This document shows, in pieces, positions 41,885-50,474 of a DNA stretch of 64,000 bases. Made by a program: the position numbers and the translations under genes. The notes under the pieces were generated by a model. It did no database searches, was not told where the DNA came from, and saw only the letters and a list, made by a program, of their open reading frames with translations. How positions within the stretch are numbered: the first letter of the stretch is position 1; every line of letters starts with the position of its first letter. This DNA is from Paractinoplanes pyxinae (lineage in GTDB: Bacteria > Actinomycetota > Actinomycetes > Mycobacteriales > Micromonosporaceae): NCBI RefSeq assembly GCF_026626335.1, contig NZ_JAPNTZ010000015.1, positions 124,001 through 188,000 on the forward strand, written 5' to 3'.

Positions 41885-41990
41885 GACTTGCGCGGACATA
41901 GCGGCCGGCGCCCGTCGCGAGCGCCTCGGCCCTGCACACACATAGCGGCCGGCCCCTTCGCGAGCGCCCGGACTTGCGTGCGCATCGGCG
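41885..41990. repeat. 43-44-nt imperfect repeat
   Basis: CATAGCGGCCGGC occurs at 41897 and 41941 (44 nt apart) and GACTTGCG at 41885 and 41971, giving about two and a half imperfect units in the 204-nt gap between glgX and the SET gene. Weak compared with the other arrays. Confidence 0.5.
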
Positions 41991-42008
41991 TCGGTGGATG
42001 GTGGGCGC

Positions 42009-42524
42009 ATGTGGCCGGCGCCGGAACCTGACTGCTGGTTGCACCCCGCGGTCGAGGTGAAGCCATCCCTGATAGCCGGTGAGGGCTTGTTCGCCCGAGC
42101 GCCTATCTCGGCCGGCGCCACCGTCTCCCGCCTGGGCGGACGACTCGTCTCCGACCGCGAGCTGACCGGTCTGCTGGCCGACTCGAGTGCCTACGTCGAC
42201 ACGATCAATGTCGACGAGGACGTGCACCTGGTGCTGCCGCCCGGCCGCCCCAACGGCAAGGGCAACCACGGCTGCGACCCGAACCTGTGGTGGGGCGCGC
42301 CCTACACGCTGCTGGCCCGGCGCGACATAGAGGCCGGCGAGGAGCTGACCAACGACTACGCCACCAGCACCGCCGCCGACGACTTCACGATGCCCTGCCG
42401 CTGCGGCGCCACCCGCTGCCGCGGCCTGGTCACCGGCCACGACTGGACCCGCCTCGACCTGCGCCAACGCTACGGCGACCACTGGACGCCGGCCCTGCTG
42501 AACCGCATTCACCGCCGCAGCTAG
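42009..42524 (+). CDS. SET-domain protein (putative lysine methyltransferase)
   Basis: 171-residue SET-domain protein. The signature GNHGCDPNLWW corresponds to the NHxCxPN SAM/pseudoknot motif, GEELTNDYA to the ELxxDY motif, and the C-terminal CRCGATRCRG to a post-SET zinc knuckle. The N-terminus has VKPSLIAGEGLFARAPISAG, typical of the SET start. Bacterial SET proteins are thought to methylate lysines on proteins; the target here is unknown. I chose ATG 42009 after GGTGGG; GTG 41994 is possible. A GCGGCT hexamer run lies just downstream. Confidence 0.88.
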   Translation: MWPAPEPDCWLHPAVEVKPSLIAGEGLFARAPISAGATVSRLGGRLVSDRELTGLLADSSAYVDTINVDEDVHLVLPPGRPNGKGNHGCDPNLWWGAPYTLLARRDIEAGEELTNDYATSTAADDFTMPCRCGATRCRGLVTGHDWTRLDLRQRYGDHWTPALLNRIHRRS

Positions 42525-42536
42525 CGGCCGCGGTTT

Positions 42537-42590
42537 GCGGCTGCGGCTGCGGCTGCGGCTGCGGCTGCGGCTGCGGCTGCGGCTGCGGCT
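42537..42590. repeat. GCGGCT hexanucleotide microsatellite, 9 copies
   Basis: Nine perfect tandem GCGGCT units, 12 nt after the SET gene stop codon and 10 nt before the end of the opposite-strand small gene. It lies outside both reading frames. Perfect repetition suggests slippage and variable copy number. Confidence 0.95.
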
Positions 42591-42600
42591 AGCGTCGCGG

Positions 42601-42834
42601 TTACGCCTGGCGTCCGCGGTTGCGTGGATGGTTTCGGGCGACCCGCTCGTTGCCGTGCCGGTAGTTGCCGGTCAGCCGGGCCATGAGCTCCTGCGGATCA
42701 TCCTGTTCGACGTCGGCCAGGAAGCGCGCGGCCGCCCGCCCCCGAAGCACACCGGCCGGCCGCCCGTGATGCAGCAGTTCGATGTCACCGTTCTTGCGGA
42801 CGCGATACGTGAAGCCTTCCGGCGCACCTGTCAT
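42601..42834 (-). CDS. Small conserved hypothetical protein
   Basis: 77 residues: APEGFTYRVRKNGDIELLHH, a short beta-rich start, then RAAARFLADVEQDDPQELMA and a basic tail (GNYRHGNERVARN). I recall similar short proteins (GFTYRVR...LMARLTGNYKRGNER) in many actinomycetes, but no function is known. Its codon use matches the neighbours and the conserved look supports a real gene. ATG at 42834. It may share a transcript with the citrate synthase gene upstream (87-nt gap). Confidence 0.7.
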   Translation of the reverse strand: MTGAPEGFTYRVRKNGDIELLHHGRPAGVLRGRAAARFLADVEQDDPQELMARLTGNYRHGNERVARNHPRNRGRQA

Positions 42835-42921
42835 CCCGGCATCGTGCGCGCGCCCACGCCACCCGCGCGACCGGATTTCGCACCGCCGACCCCTGCACGA
42901 GCGGAGTTCGGTCGGCGTCGC

Positions 42922-44028
42922 TCAGGAAACAGTGGCGTGGCGCTTCACGGCGGCGTCCCAGCCGGGCAGGTCGGCTGCGGCGCGTTCCGGCGGGCCGACG
43001 TAGTCGGCCGAGGGGCGGATGATCTTCGCGAGGCGCTTCTGCTCCAGGATGTGCGCGCTCCAGCCGGCCGTCCGCGCACAGGTGAACATCGCCGCCAGCA
43101 TCTCCACCGGCACCTCGGCGAAGTCGAGCACGATTGCCGCCCAGAACTCCACATTGGTCTCGAGCACCCGATCCGGCTTGCGTTCGCGCAGCTCGGCCAG
43201 CGCGGCCTTCTCGAGCTCCGCCGCCACTTCGAAGCGCGGCGCCCCGAGCTCACGCGCCGCCTCCCGCAGGATCCGGGCTCGCGGATCCTCGGCGCGGTAA
43301 ATGGCGTGCCCGAAGCCCATCAGCCGCTGCCCGCTGTCCAGCACCTTCTTCACGTACGCGCGGGCGTCCCCGCTTTTCTCGACCGCCTCCACCATGCCGA
43401 GCGCACGAGCGGGCGCCCCACCGTGCAGCGGACCCGAGAGCGCACCGACCGCAGCCGACAGACACGCCCCCACATCCGCGCCAGTGCTAGCCACTACGCG
43501 CGCCGTGAAGGTCGACGCGTTCATGCCGTGCTCGGCCGCGCAGACCCAGTAACGGTCGATCGCCGCCACGTGCCGCGGGTCCGGCTCGCCCCGCCACCGG
43601 ATCATGAACCGCGACGTGACATCCGGCCCCTCGGCGACGCGACGCTCCGGCACCGCTGGCCGATCGCCTCCACGAGCGGACGCCGCCACGACGTCGAGCA
43701 GCGCCGCCGAAGCCCGCGCCAGGTCGGCCCGCGCCTCGGCGTCCGTGATGTCGATGAGCGGCCGCATCCCGAGCGTCGCCGCCGCGGCCTGCGCGTCCAC
43801 CCGCGCATCGCCGCTTCGCACCGCGAGGCCAACCGCCTCCCCCGCAAGCAGCGGCGATTCGAAGGAGCCGTCCGCCAGCAGTCCCCACACATCACCGAAC
43901 GACACAGCGCCGGCCAGCGAGCGGATGTCGACACCGCGGTAGCGGAGCGCTCCCCCGTCCCGGTCCGGCTCGGCGATCTCGGTGTCGAACGCGACGACAC
44001 CGGCCAACCCAGGTTCAACGTTCATCAT
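42922..44028 (-). CDS. Citrate synthase family protein (citrate synthase 2 type)
   Basis: 368-residue citrate/2-methylcitrate synthase homologue. Active-site histidines are in AAEHGMNAST (His167), GPLHGGAPA (His202) and MGFGHAIYRAEDPRA (His241). The usual catalytic Asp of NVDF is Glu294 in TNVEFWAA, and GWSAHILEQKR follows. It lacks the N-terminal beta domain of large citrate synthases. Whether this Glu is normal for the subfamily I cannot verify. The start is ATG 44028 or 44025. It diverges from a helix-turn-helix-fused citrate synthase with only 67 nt between them, so the pair may form one functional unit. Confidence 0.87.
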   Translation of the reverse strand: MMNVEPGLAGVVAFDTEIAEPDRDGGALRYRGVDIRSLAGAVSFGDVWGLLADGSFESPLLAGEAVGLAVRSGDARVDAQAAAATLGMRPLIDITDAEARADLARASAALLDVVAASARGGDRPAVPERRVAEGPDVTSRFMIRWRGEPDPRHVAAIDRYWVCAAEHGMNASTFTARVVASTGADVGACLSAAVGALSGPLHGGAPARALGMVEAVEKSGDARAYVKKVLDSGQRLMGFGHAIYRAEDPRARILREAARELGAPRFEVAAELEKAALAELRERKPDRVLETNVEFWAAIVLDFAEVPVEMLAAMFTCARTAGWSAHILEQKRLAKIIRPSADYVGPPERAAADLPGWDAAVKRHATVS

Positions 44029-44080
44029 GTTGACAGAGTCGATTCTGTACATGTTGACGTCAATATTGATCCAGTCAACA
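44028..44080. promoter_or_regulatory. Candidate operators between the divergent citrate synthases
   Basis: TGTTGAC occurs at 44028-44034 and 44052-44058, and its inverse GTCAACA at 44074-44080. Two small palindromes, TTGACGTCAA (44054-44063) and TCAATATTGA (44060-44069), lie between. Three copies of one 7-mer in a 67-nt divergent gap, beside a gene with its own helix-turn-helix, make this a likely regulatory site. Confidence 0.6.
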
Positions 44081-44095
44081 TGAGAGGATGTCCAC

Positions 44096-45334
44096 ATGCC
44101 TCCCACGCCGCCGCTGCTGACCACCCTCGAAGTCGCCCGCATCCTCGGGGTGCGGCCTGCTACGGTCTACGCCTACGTCAGCCGCGGCCTGCTGAGCAGC
44201 CACCGCAACGCCTCCGGCAAGGGCAGCCTGTTCGACCGGGCCGAGGTCGACATGTTCCTGGCCGCTCGCAAGCAGCCGACCGTCCCCGGCATCCAGACCG
44301 GCATCACCCTGATCCGGGGCGGCAAGCTGCTGTATCGCGGCCACGACGCCATCCAGCTCGCGAGCGTAGCCAGTTTCGAAGAGATCGTGTCCCTGCTGTG
44401 GACAGGCGAGCGCGCCTACGTCGACCTGCCCTCCGACGACACCCAGCGCCGCCTGGCCGAGGCCGTGGCCGCCCCGCTCCCGGCGATCGCCCGCCACACC
44501 GACCGGCTGCGCGTCGCGGTCGCCGCCCTCGCCGCGAGCGACCCGCTGCGCTTCGACACGACCCCGGCCGCCGTGACGTCCACCGCTCGCGCCCTGATCG
44601 GCACGATGGTGGACGCCCTCCCTCGCGCGACCCGGCGGGCGGGCCGAGCCACCGGCCCGAAGAGCCGCAAAGCGGTGCCGACCGCACCCGTCGCCCAACG
44701 CCTCTGGCCTCGCTTGACGACCCGCGACGCCACTCCGGGCGACCACAACGTGCTGAACGCCGCGCTGGTCCTGCTGGCCGACCACGACATCGCGGCCTCC
44801 ACTCTGGCCGCCCGGGTGGCGGCGTCGACCCGCGCCCACCCGTACTCGGTTGTCGGGGCCGGCTTGGCCGCGCTCGACGGTCCGCTGCACGGGGCGGCCA
44901 GTGGCCTCGCATACCCGCTGCTCGCCGAGTCGATGTCGCGGCCCGACCCGATCGGCACGATCGCCGACAAGCTGCGGTCCGGTGAGCCGATCCCCGGCTT
45001 CGGCCACCGCCTCTACCCGGACGGCGACCCACGTGCGACAGCCCTGCTCGACATCATGGGCGACACCCGCGCACGGTCAGCCGCCGAACGCCTCGCGGAA
45101 ATCATGCGTACGCGATCGGGCCTGCGACCGAATATCGACATCGCCCTCGCCGCGCTGACCCTCGAATACGACATGCCCGCGGAAGCGGGCGAGACCGTCT
45201 TCGCCATCGCCCGCACGGCCGGCTGGATCGCGCACGCCCTCGAGGAGTACAACGACCGGCCGTTGCGCTTCCGGCCCTCGGGCGAGTACGTCACGCCGGC
45301 CCCGGCCGAGTCCGGGAACGGCAAGGAGCGCTGA
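44096..45334 (+). CDS. Citrate synthase with N-terminal helix-turn-helix
   Basis: 412 residues. The N-terminal about 58 residues are a MerR/excisionase-like helix-turn-helix (LTTLEVARILGVRPATVYAY, then VSRGLLSSHRN and a SLFDRAEVDMFL wing). The rest is a citrate synthase with all catalytic positions intact: ADHDIAAST (His230), GPLHGAASG (His265), GFGHRLYPDGDPRA (His304) and RPNIDIALAA (Asp348). It could be an enzyme that senses its own substrate and binds DNA, or a regulator using the synthase fold as sensor. ATG at 44096. The divergent paralogue and intervening TGTTGAC sites suggest autoregulation, which is inference. Confidence 0.88.
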   Translation: MPPTPPLLTTLEVARILGVRPATVYAYVSRGLLSSHRNASGKGSLFDRAEVDMFLAARKQPTVPGIQTGITLIRGGKLLYRGHDAIQLASVASFEEIVSLLWTGERAYVDLPSDDTQRRLAEAVAAPLPAIARHTDRLRVAVAALAASDPLRFDTTPAAVTSTARALIGTMVDALPRATRRAGRATGPKSRKAVPTAPVAQRLWPRLTTRDATPGDHNVLNAALVLLADHDIAASTLAARVAASTRAHPYSVVGAGLAALDGPLHGAASGLAYPLLAESMSRPDPIGTIADKLRSGEPIPGFGHRLYPDGDPRATALLDIMGDTRARSAAERLAEIMRTRSGLRPNIDIALAALTLEYDMPAEAGETVFAIARTAGWIAHALEEYNDRPLRFRPSGEYVTPAPAESGNGKER

Positions 45335-45389
45335 CGAGCGGCGCAGCCGGTCCACCCAGCAGGATCGCGCGTCACGGTAGGGTCCGGAC

Positions 45390-46028
45390 ATGTCGTCCGA
45401 TGATCCGAACAGCTTGTCCCTGCTCGAAGGGCTGCATTCCACGCCCGCTCGCCGCTACCTCTCCCCCGACCCGATCAGCGATGACATCGTGCGCGCGATC
45501 CTCGACGCCGCGATCCGCGGTCCCAGCGGCGGCAACAGCCAGCGGTGGGCGTGGATCGTCGTGCGCGACCCGGAGGTCAAGCGGCAGATCGCCGACTGGT
45601 ACCGGGAGGGCTGGGAGAAAAGTTACGGTTCACGGCGTGAACAGATTCTGAGTGCCGACGATCCCGAGGGCATGAGCGCGGCGAGCTTCCGGGCGGCCGA
45701 CCATCTGGCCGCTCACCTCGAGGAGGCGCCGGTCTGGGTCTTCCCCGTGCTGCTCGGCGCCGCGCGTTCGAGCAATCCACGGCTCGGATCGTCCATCTAC
45801 GGTGCGGTGCAGCAGCTGATGCTGGCCGCTCGTGCCCACGGGATCGGGTCGACGTTGACGACGCTCTACGCGGGCCACGAGGACGACGTACGCAAGCTTC
45901 TCAATCTGCCCGACGATGCACTGACCATGGCCCTCATCCCGCTCGGCTACCCGGCGCGCGGACGGTGGGCCCAGCCGAAGCGGCGGCCGCTCGACGAGGT
46001 GGTCTTCGCGGAGAGGTATCAGGCGTGA
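45390..46028 (+). CDS. Nitroreductase family protein
   Basis: 212-residue FMN-dependent nitroreductase-fold protein. It shows STPARRYLSPDPISDDIVRA (N-terminal FMN loop), GPSGGNSQRWAWIVVRDPEV, and a C-terminal MALIPLGYPARGRW, the usual family ends. The substrate may be a nitro, quinone or F420-linked compound. ATG at 45390. Its stop overlaps the GTG start of the VOC gene (GTGA), so the two are coupled. Confidence 0.88.
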   Translation: MSSDDPNSLSLLEGLHSTPARRYLSPDPISDDIVRAILDAAIRGPSGGNSQRWAWIVVRDPEVKRQIADWYREGWEKSYGSRREQILSADDPEGMSAASFRAADHLAAHLEEAPVWVFPVLLGAARSSNPRLGSSIYGAVQQLMLAARAHGIGSTLTTLYAGHEDDVRKLLNLPDDALTMALIPLGYPARGRWAQPKRRPLDEVVFAERYQA

Positions 46029-46366
46029 ACCCGTACGTGAAAAGCGTGACCTTCGACTGCCAGGACGCACTGGTGGTGGGGCGGTTCTGGGCGGCCGCCC
46101 TCGGTGGCGAGCTCGACGAGGACGCGACCTCGGCCAAGGCGATGGTGGAGGCGCCGGGCTGGGGCGGGCCGAACCTGTGGTTCCAGCGCGTTCCCGAACC
46201 CAAGCAGGGCAAGCTGCGCATGCACTTCGACCTGCGGGCCCCCGGCGGCGACATCCCGGCCGAGGTTCGGCGGCTGACCGGCCTGGGCGCGACGTTCGCC
46301 TGGGAGGTGGACGGGTTGATCGTGCTCCGCGACCCGGAGGGCAACGAGTTCTGCGTCGAGGAGTAG
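46025..46366 (+). CDS. VOC (glyoxalase-like) family protein
   Basis: 113-residue vicinal-oxygen-chelate-fold protein: VKSVTFDCQDALVVGRFWAA at the start and VLRDPEGNEFCVEE at the end, the two halves of the betaalphabetabetabeta repeat. The metal-ligand pattern is incomplete, so it may bind a ligand rather than catalyse; bleomycin-resistance-like and lyase members exist. GTG start overlapping the nitroreductase stop by 4 nt. Confidence 0.82.
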   Translation: MNPYVKSVTFDCQDALVVGRFWAAALGGELDEDATSAKAMVEAPGWGGPNLWFQRVPEPKQGKLRMHFDLRAPGGDIPAEVRRLTGLGATFAWEVDGLIVLRDPEGNEFCVEE

Positions 46367-46449
46367 CCGCCGCCGAGTCGTAAAGTGCGGCGGGGGCCGA
46401 CCGATATCCGGGTATCGCTCGACGAACTCCCGAGGAAGGACCCCCGCCC

Positions 46450-47076
46450 ATGACTCAGCGGACTCTGCCCGTCCGCGACGACCGGTGGCAGCCGACGGAC
46501 CGGATCTACGAAGGCCTGATCGCTCGCGCGGTCGACCATTCCGAGGATTCCGAGGCCCGGGACGGCACCGCCGAGATGATGGCGGGCGCCCTGATCCTCG
46601 TCGTGCTGTTCATCGTCGTGCTCAAGGGCGCGGGATCGGTCACCGCGGCGCTCGTCGTGACCGGCCTGCTCGCCGCCGTCGGCTTCTTCTACATGGTGAA
46701 CAGCGCCAAGCCGGCCAAGAGCGACCGTTCCCGGCTGCTGGCCGAGCTCGGTGGTCCCGGAATGCTCCCGGCCGGCTACCTGGTGCACGCCAAGGCGTGG
46801 CAGGCGGGCATGGCCGAGTACGTCGCCGTGGTGCCCGAGTCGCAGCTGCTGGCCGCGGCCGAGTTGTGCAACATCTTTCCCGGTACGGTGAACGACCTCC
46901 TCCGGTTCGTCGGCAACGTCGCCATCCACGTGCCGACGGGCCGCCACACCAGCGCCGAGGATGTCCGGCGCCGGGCCCGCGAGCTGGTGCACGTGGCCAA
47001 GCCGGTCGTCGTCGACTACGCGAAGAGCGCGCCGAAGCTGCCCACCCCGCCCCCGGAAGGCAAGAAGGGCAAGTGA
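46450..47076 (+). CDS. Membrane protein of unknown function
   Basis: 208 residues: a soluble N-terminal 40 residues, two adjacent helices at about 43-60 and 63-83, then a roughly 120-residue domain (LLAELGGPGMLPAGYLVHAK onward) ending in a Pro/Lys-rich tail PPPEGKKGK. I recognise no family. ATG at 46450 with AGGAAGGA upstream. It is followed by a strong terminator and is probably monocistronic. Confidence 0.7.
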   Translation: MTQRTLPVRDDRWQPTDRIYEGLIARAVDHSEDSEARDGTAEMMAGALILVVLFIVVLKGAGSVTAALVVTGLLAAVGFFYMVNSAKPAKSDRSRLLAELGGPGMLPAGYLVHAKAWQAGMAEYVAVVPESQLLAAAELCNIFPGTVNDLLRFVGNVAIHVPTGRHTSAEDVRRRARELVHVAKPVVVDYAKSAPKLPTPPPEGKKGK

Positions 47077-47083
47077 AACAGCG

Positions 47084-47116
47084 AAAAGCCCCGGGCCGTA
47101 AGGCTCGGGGCTTTTT
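47084..47116. terminator. Bidirectional terminator
   Basis: AAAAGCCCCGGGCC at 47084-47097 pairs with GGCTCGGGGCTTTT at 47102-47115 (one G-T pair) around a 4-nt loop, with a further T. It sits between convergent genes, 8 nt after the membrane-protein stop codon and 13 nt before the ABC gene stop. Confidence 0.9.
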
Positions 47117-47128
47117 CGTGCGCGGGGA

Positions 47129-48916
47129 TCAGGCGGCGAGTGTCGCGTAGCGTCCGCCCACCTCGACCAGGTCGTCGTGCGTGCCGGACTCGAGGATGCG
47201 GCCGTGATCGACCACGGCGATCTGGTCGGCGTCGCGCACCGTCGACAGGCGGTGGGCGATCGTCACCGTCGTGCGGCCGCGGGACAGCTCGTCGAACGCC
47301 TTCTGCACGGCCCGCTCGGTCTCGTTGTCGAGCGCGCTCGTGGCCTCGTCGAGCACCAGGATGCGCGGGTCGCGCAGCAGCGTGCGGGCGATGGCGATCC
47401 GCTGCTTCTCGCCGCCGGAGAACCGGTGGCCGCGCGAGCCGACCATCGTGTCGTACCCGTCGGGCAGGCCGGCGATCAGGTCGTGGATCTGCGCGGCCCG
47501 TGCCGCCGTTTCGATCTCGGCGTCGGTGGCGTCCGGCTTGGCGTACCGCAGGTTCTCGCGAACCGTCGTGTGCAGCAGGTACGTCTCTTGCGAGACCACA
47601 CCGACGATCGAGGCGAGCGTTTCCAGGGACATGTCGCGCAGGTCGACGCCGTCGATCGTGATGCGCCCGGCGTTCGGGTCGTACAGACGCGCGATGAGGG
47701 CCGCGATCGTGCTCTTGCCCGAGCCGGTCTCGCCGACCAGGGCCAGCGACGACCCGGCGGGCACGTCCAGGGTCACTCCGGCCACGGCGGCCGACGGGCT
47801 TCCCGCGTACGAGAAAGTGACGTCCTCGAAGCGCAAGTGGCCGCTCGCAGCCGGAACCGGCACCGGGCGGGCCGGCTCCTCGATGTCGATCGGCAGGTCG
47901 AGGTATTCGAAGATGCGCGCGAACAGGGCCAGCGAAGTGGTGACCGTGACGCCCACGTTGAGCAGGCCCATGAGCGGGCGGAACAGGCCGGACTGCAGGG
48001 CGGTGAACGCGACGAGCGTGCCGATGCTCATGCCGCCCGAGGTGACCGGCAGGCCGGCCGCCAGGTAGATGACGGCCGGGATGGCCGCGAAGACGATGCT
48101 CATCGAGGCCATCCGCCAGCGGCCGGCCAGCTCGGAGCGCAGCTCGAGATCGATGAGCCGGCTCGACGAACTGGTGAAACGGTCGACCTGGGCCGGGCCG
48201 GTGCCCATCGTCTTGCTCAGCTGCACGCCGCCGATGGACAGGCCCTCCTCGATGATGACGTTGAGGTCGGCCAGCTCACGCTGACGCTGGGCGGTGATGG
48301 CCCGGCGCATGCTCGCGACCCGGCGGGTGAGCCAGATCGCCGGCGGCAGCACGAGCAGCGACACCAGGGACAGCCGCCACGAGAGGGCGGCCATGGCCAC
48401 CGCGGTGGCGACGACCGTGGTGAGGTTCGAGGCGATCGAGGTGGCGGTGGAGGTGACGACCGATTCCATGCCGCCGATGTCGTTGGTGATGCGCGACTGC
48501 ACCTCGCCGGTGCGCGTTCGTGTGAAGAAGGCGATCGACTGGCGCTGCAGGTGACGAAAGACGTCCGTGCGCAGCCGATGCATGACGCGCTGGCCGATCG
48601 TGGTGGAGATCCACGTCTGCACGACGCCGAGCGCGGAGGTGACGGCGGCGACGGCGACCATGCCGACGACCAGCCAGACGAGCAGCTGCACGTTCTTGTC
48701 CGGCAGCGCCGAGTCGATGACCTCGCGCAGCAGGAACGGGCTGGCCATGCCGACGATCGACGAGGCCACGATGGTGAGGACGACGACGGCCAGCGGGCCG
48801 CGGTGGTCGGTGAACAGGGAGCCGATGCGGCGCAGGGAGACGTTCTTCGCCTGCGCGATCTCGTCGGCGGTGGGCTTCTTCTTGCCGCGGGAGCGGCCTT
48901 CGACGGGGCTTTCCAA
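47129..48916 (-). CDS. ABC exporter, fused permease-ATPase
   Basis: 595-residue half-transporter of the MsbA/multidrug type. Six helices lie in about residues 40-330. The ATPase domain follows, with Walker A GETGSGKST, Q-loop GVVSQETYLL, signature FSGGEKQRIAIARTLL and Walker B ILVLDEATSALD, all intact, so it should function as a homodimer. The start is TTG at 48916 with GAAGAAGG upstream. It diverges from a MarR gene with palindromic TGAGG half-sites between, so it is probably a MarR-controlled efflux pump. Substrate unknown. Confidence 0.92.
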   Translation of the reverse strand: MESPVEGRSRGKKKPTADEIAQAKNVSLRRIGSLFTDHRGPLAVVVLTIVASSIVGMASPFLLREVIDSALPDKNVQLLVWLVVGMVAVAAVTSALGVVQTWISTTIGQRVMHRLRTDVFRHLQRQSIAFFTRTRTGEVQSRITNDIGGMESVVTSTATSIASNLTTVVATAVAMAALSWRLSLVSLLVLPPAIWLTRRVASMRRAITAQRQRELADLNVIIEEGLSIGGVQLSKTMGTGPAQVDRFTSSSSRLIDLELRSELAGRWRMASMSIVFAAIPAVIYLAAGLPVTSGGMSIGTLVAFTALQSGLFRPLMGLLNVGVTVTTSLALFARIFEYLDLPIDIEEPARPVPVPAASGHLRFEDVTFSYAGSPSAAVAGVTLDVPAGSSLALVGETGSGKSTIAALIARLYDPNAGRITIDGVDLRDMSLETLASIVGVVSQETYLLHTTVRENLRYAKPDATDAEIETAARAAQIHDLIAGLPDGYDTMVGSRGHRFSGGEKQRIAIARTLLRDPRILVLDEATSALDNETERAVQKAFDELSRGRTTVTIAHRLSTVRDADQIAVVDHGRILESGTHDDLVEVGGRYATLAA

Positions 48917-48947
48917 GAGCGGACCTTCTTCCGTACGGGGACATTGC

Positions 48948-48968
48948 TGAGGTTACCTCAACATGAGG
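48948..48968. promoter_or_regulatory. MarR-type operator between ABC exporter and MarR
   Basis: Three half-sites alternate in orientation at 8-nt steps: TGAGG (48948-48952), CCTCA (48956-48960) and TGAGG (48964-48968). The first two form TGAGGT-T-ACCTCA. Position in the 83-nt divergent gap and the palindrome suggest the operator of the adjacent MarR protein. Confidence 0.65.
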
Positions 48969-48999
48969 GAACAACAGAAGTCACTGGTACGGTATTCCC

Positions 49000-49416
49000 G
49001 TGGACGACGAGGGCCTGCTCGAAGCCTTCTTCGCGGTGTCGCGCCGGCTCCGGCATCGCACCCGCGAGGCGCTGGAGCCCTGGGAGCTGTCGCCCTCGCT
49101 GGCCCGGGCGATCAGCGTCCTGTCCTGGCACGGCGACATGCGGCCGGGCGCCCTGGCCGAGCATCTGCGAATTGCTCCCCGGTCGGCCACCGAGCTGGTG
49201 GACGACCTGCAGCGGGCCGGCCTGGCCGAACGTCATCCCGACCCGGCCGACCGCCGGGCCGTGCTGGTGGTGCTCACCGACGAGGGCGTCCGCGTCGGCC
49301 GCGACATCCGGGCCGCCCGCCAGGAGGCCGGCGAACGCTTCTTCGCCACCCTCTCCCCCGGCGACCGGGAAGAGCTCGGCCGCCTGCTACGCCAACTGAG
49401 CGACGACGGCGACTGA
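49000..49416 (+). CDS. MarR family transcriptional regulator
   Basis: 138-residue winged-helix regulator. The recognition region is GALAEHLRIAPRSATELVDD, then the wing HPDPADRRAVLVVLTDEG with the conserved D-R-R, typical of MarR. GTG start at 49000. It diverges from the ABC exporter gene, which is its probable target. The inducing ligand is unknown. Confidence 0.9.
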   Translation: MDDEGLLEAFFAVSRRLRHRTREALEPWELSPSLARAISVLSWHGDMRPGALAEHLRIAPRSATELVDDLQRAGLAERHPDPADRRAVLVVLTDEGVRVGRDIRAARQEAGERFFATLSPGDREELGRLLRQLSDDGD

Positions 49417-49431
49417 CACCCACTCAGTTCG

Positions 49432-50289
49432 TCACAAGCGGCGCCGGGTGTACGCGGTGAAGCAGGCGGCCGATCCGGTAGCGCAGAAGACGGCGACCAG
49501 CAGCGGCATCGGCACCTCGACGCCCGCCAGCCGGATCAGGACGGCCAGGACCGCCAGGGCGACCAGGCAGACGCCGAGGGCGACCGCCGCCACGTGCCCG
49601 AGCACCGACCCCGCCGGGTTCGAGCGGCTTAGACCGCCGGCCGGCACGCGCAGCGATTCCGCGTACGCGTCAGCCACCCGCACCAGCGAGTCGGCATCAC
49701 GAATCTGCTGCTCAGCGGCGGTGAGGCGGCGCAGCTCGGCCAGGGCACGCGGGTGCCCCGGCGTAATGCGCAGGGCCCGGGCGTACATCTCGCGAGCGCT
49801 CAACGGACGGCCGGCGGCGAACAACGCCATGCCGTACGCGACCTGCACGTCGGCGTCGTAGTGGGCGATCTCGGCCGCAGCAGCCAGCACGCTTTCCGCC
49901 TCGGCGGTGCGGCCGGCCGCGAGCAGGGCACGGCCGTGGCGCTCGGCCGGGCGCGGGTTGCCCGGGTCCTCGTCGCTCGCGGCAGCCGCGGCGGTGATGG
50001 CCAGGTCGTGCCGGCCGAGCGCGGTGTACGCGGCGCTCACCCAGAACAACTCCTCGACGCCGCGCGGGTTGAGCGTCAGCGCCGTCCGGGCGGCAAAGAG
50101 CGCGTCGGTGTACGAGCCGAGCGCCATCCGGGCCCGGGCCAGCAGCAGCCAGGCGACGGCGTTGCCGGGCTCGGCCCCGACGACGGGCGTCAGCAGCGTC
50201 GCGGCTTGTCCGGCGCGCCCACTGGTCAGCAGGTCACCGGCACGGTCGAGGAGGTTTTCGGTCTGCACGGTGTGGTGATCGGTCCGCAC
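49432..50289 (-). CDS. Tetratricopeptide repeat protein with membrane tail
   Basis: 285 residues. About six TPR-like units fill residues 8-200 (AVAWLLLARARMALGSYTDA, then VEELFWVSAAYTALGRHDLA and others), followed by two hydrophobic helices near 232-255 and 260-278 that anchor it with the repeats facing the cytoplasm. TPRs mediate protein contacts; partners unknown. ATG/GTG at 50289. It converges on the MarR gene with a 15-nt gap. Confidence 0.8.
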   Translation of the reverse strand: MRTDHHTVQTENLLDRAGDLLTSGRAGQAATLLTPVVGAEPGNAVAWLLLARARMALGSYTDALFAARTALTLNPRGVEELFWVSAAYTALGRHDLAITAAAAASDEDPGNPRPAERHGRALLAAGRTAEAESVLAAAAEIAHYDADVQVAYGMALFAAGRPLSAREMYARALRITPGHPRALAELRRLTAAEQQIRDADSLVRVADAYAESLRVPAGGLSRSNPAGSVLGHVAAVALGVCLVALAVLAVLIRLAGVEVPMPLLVAVFCATGSAACFTAYTRRRL

Positions 50290-50474
50290 CGGCGCGGATC
50301 GCGGTACCGCCCGGGTGCGTCTCGGTTGTGGAAAACGTGACGCAGCTCATCCCGGCCGGCCTTCAAGCCCGACGGTGGCGATGCCGATCGAGAACGGTTG
50401 CGAACGCGGAGCAACACCGCGCGGAGCACGAAGCTCCGACCCCGGCTTCGAAGTGTCACGAAGGGAAGACAGCC

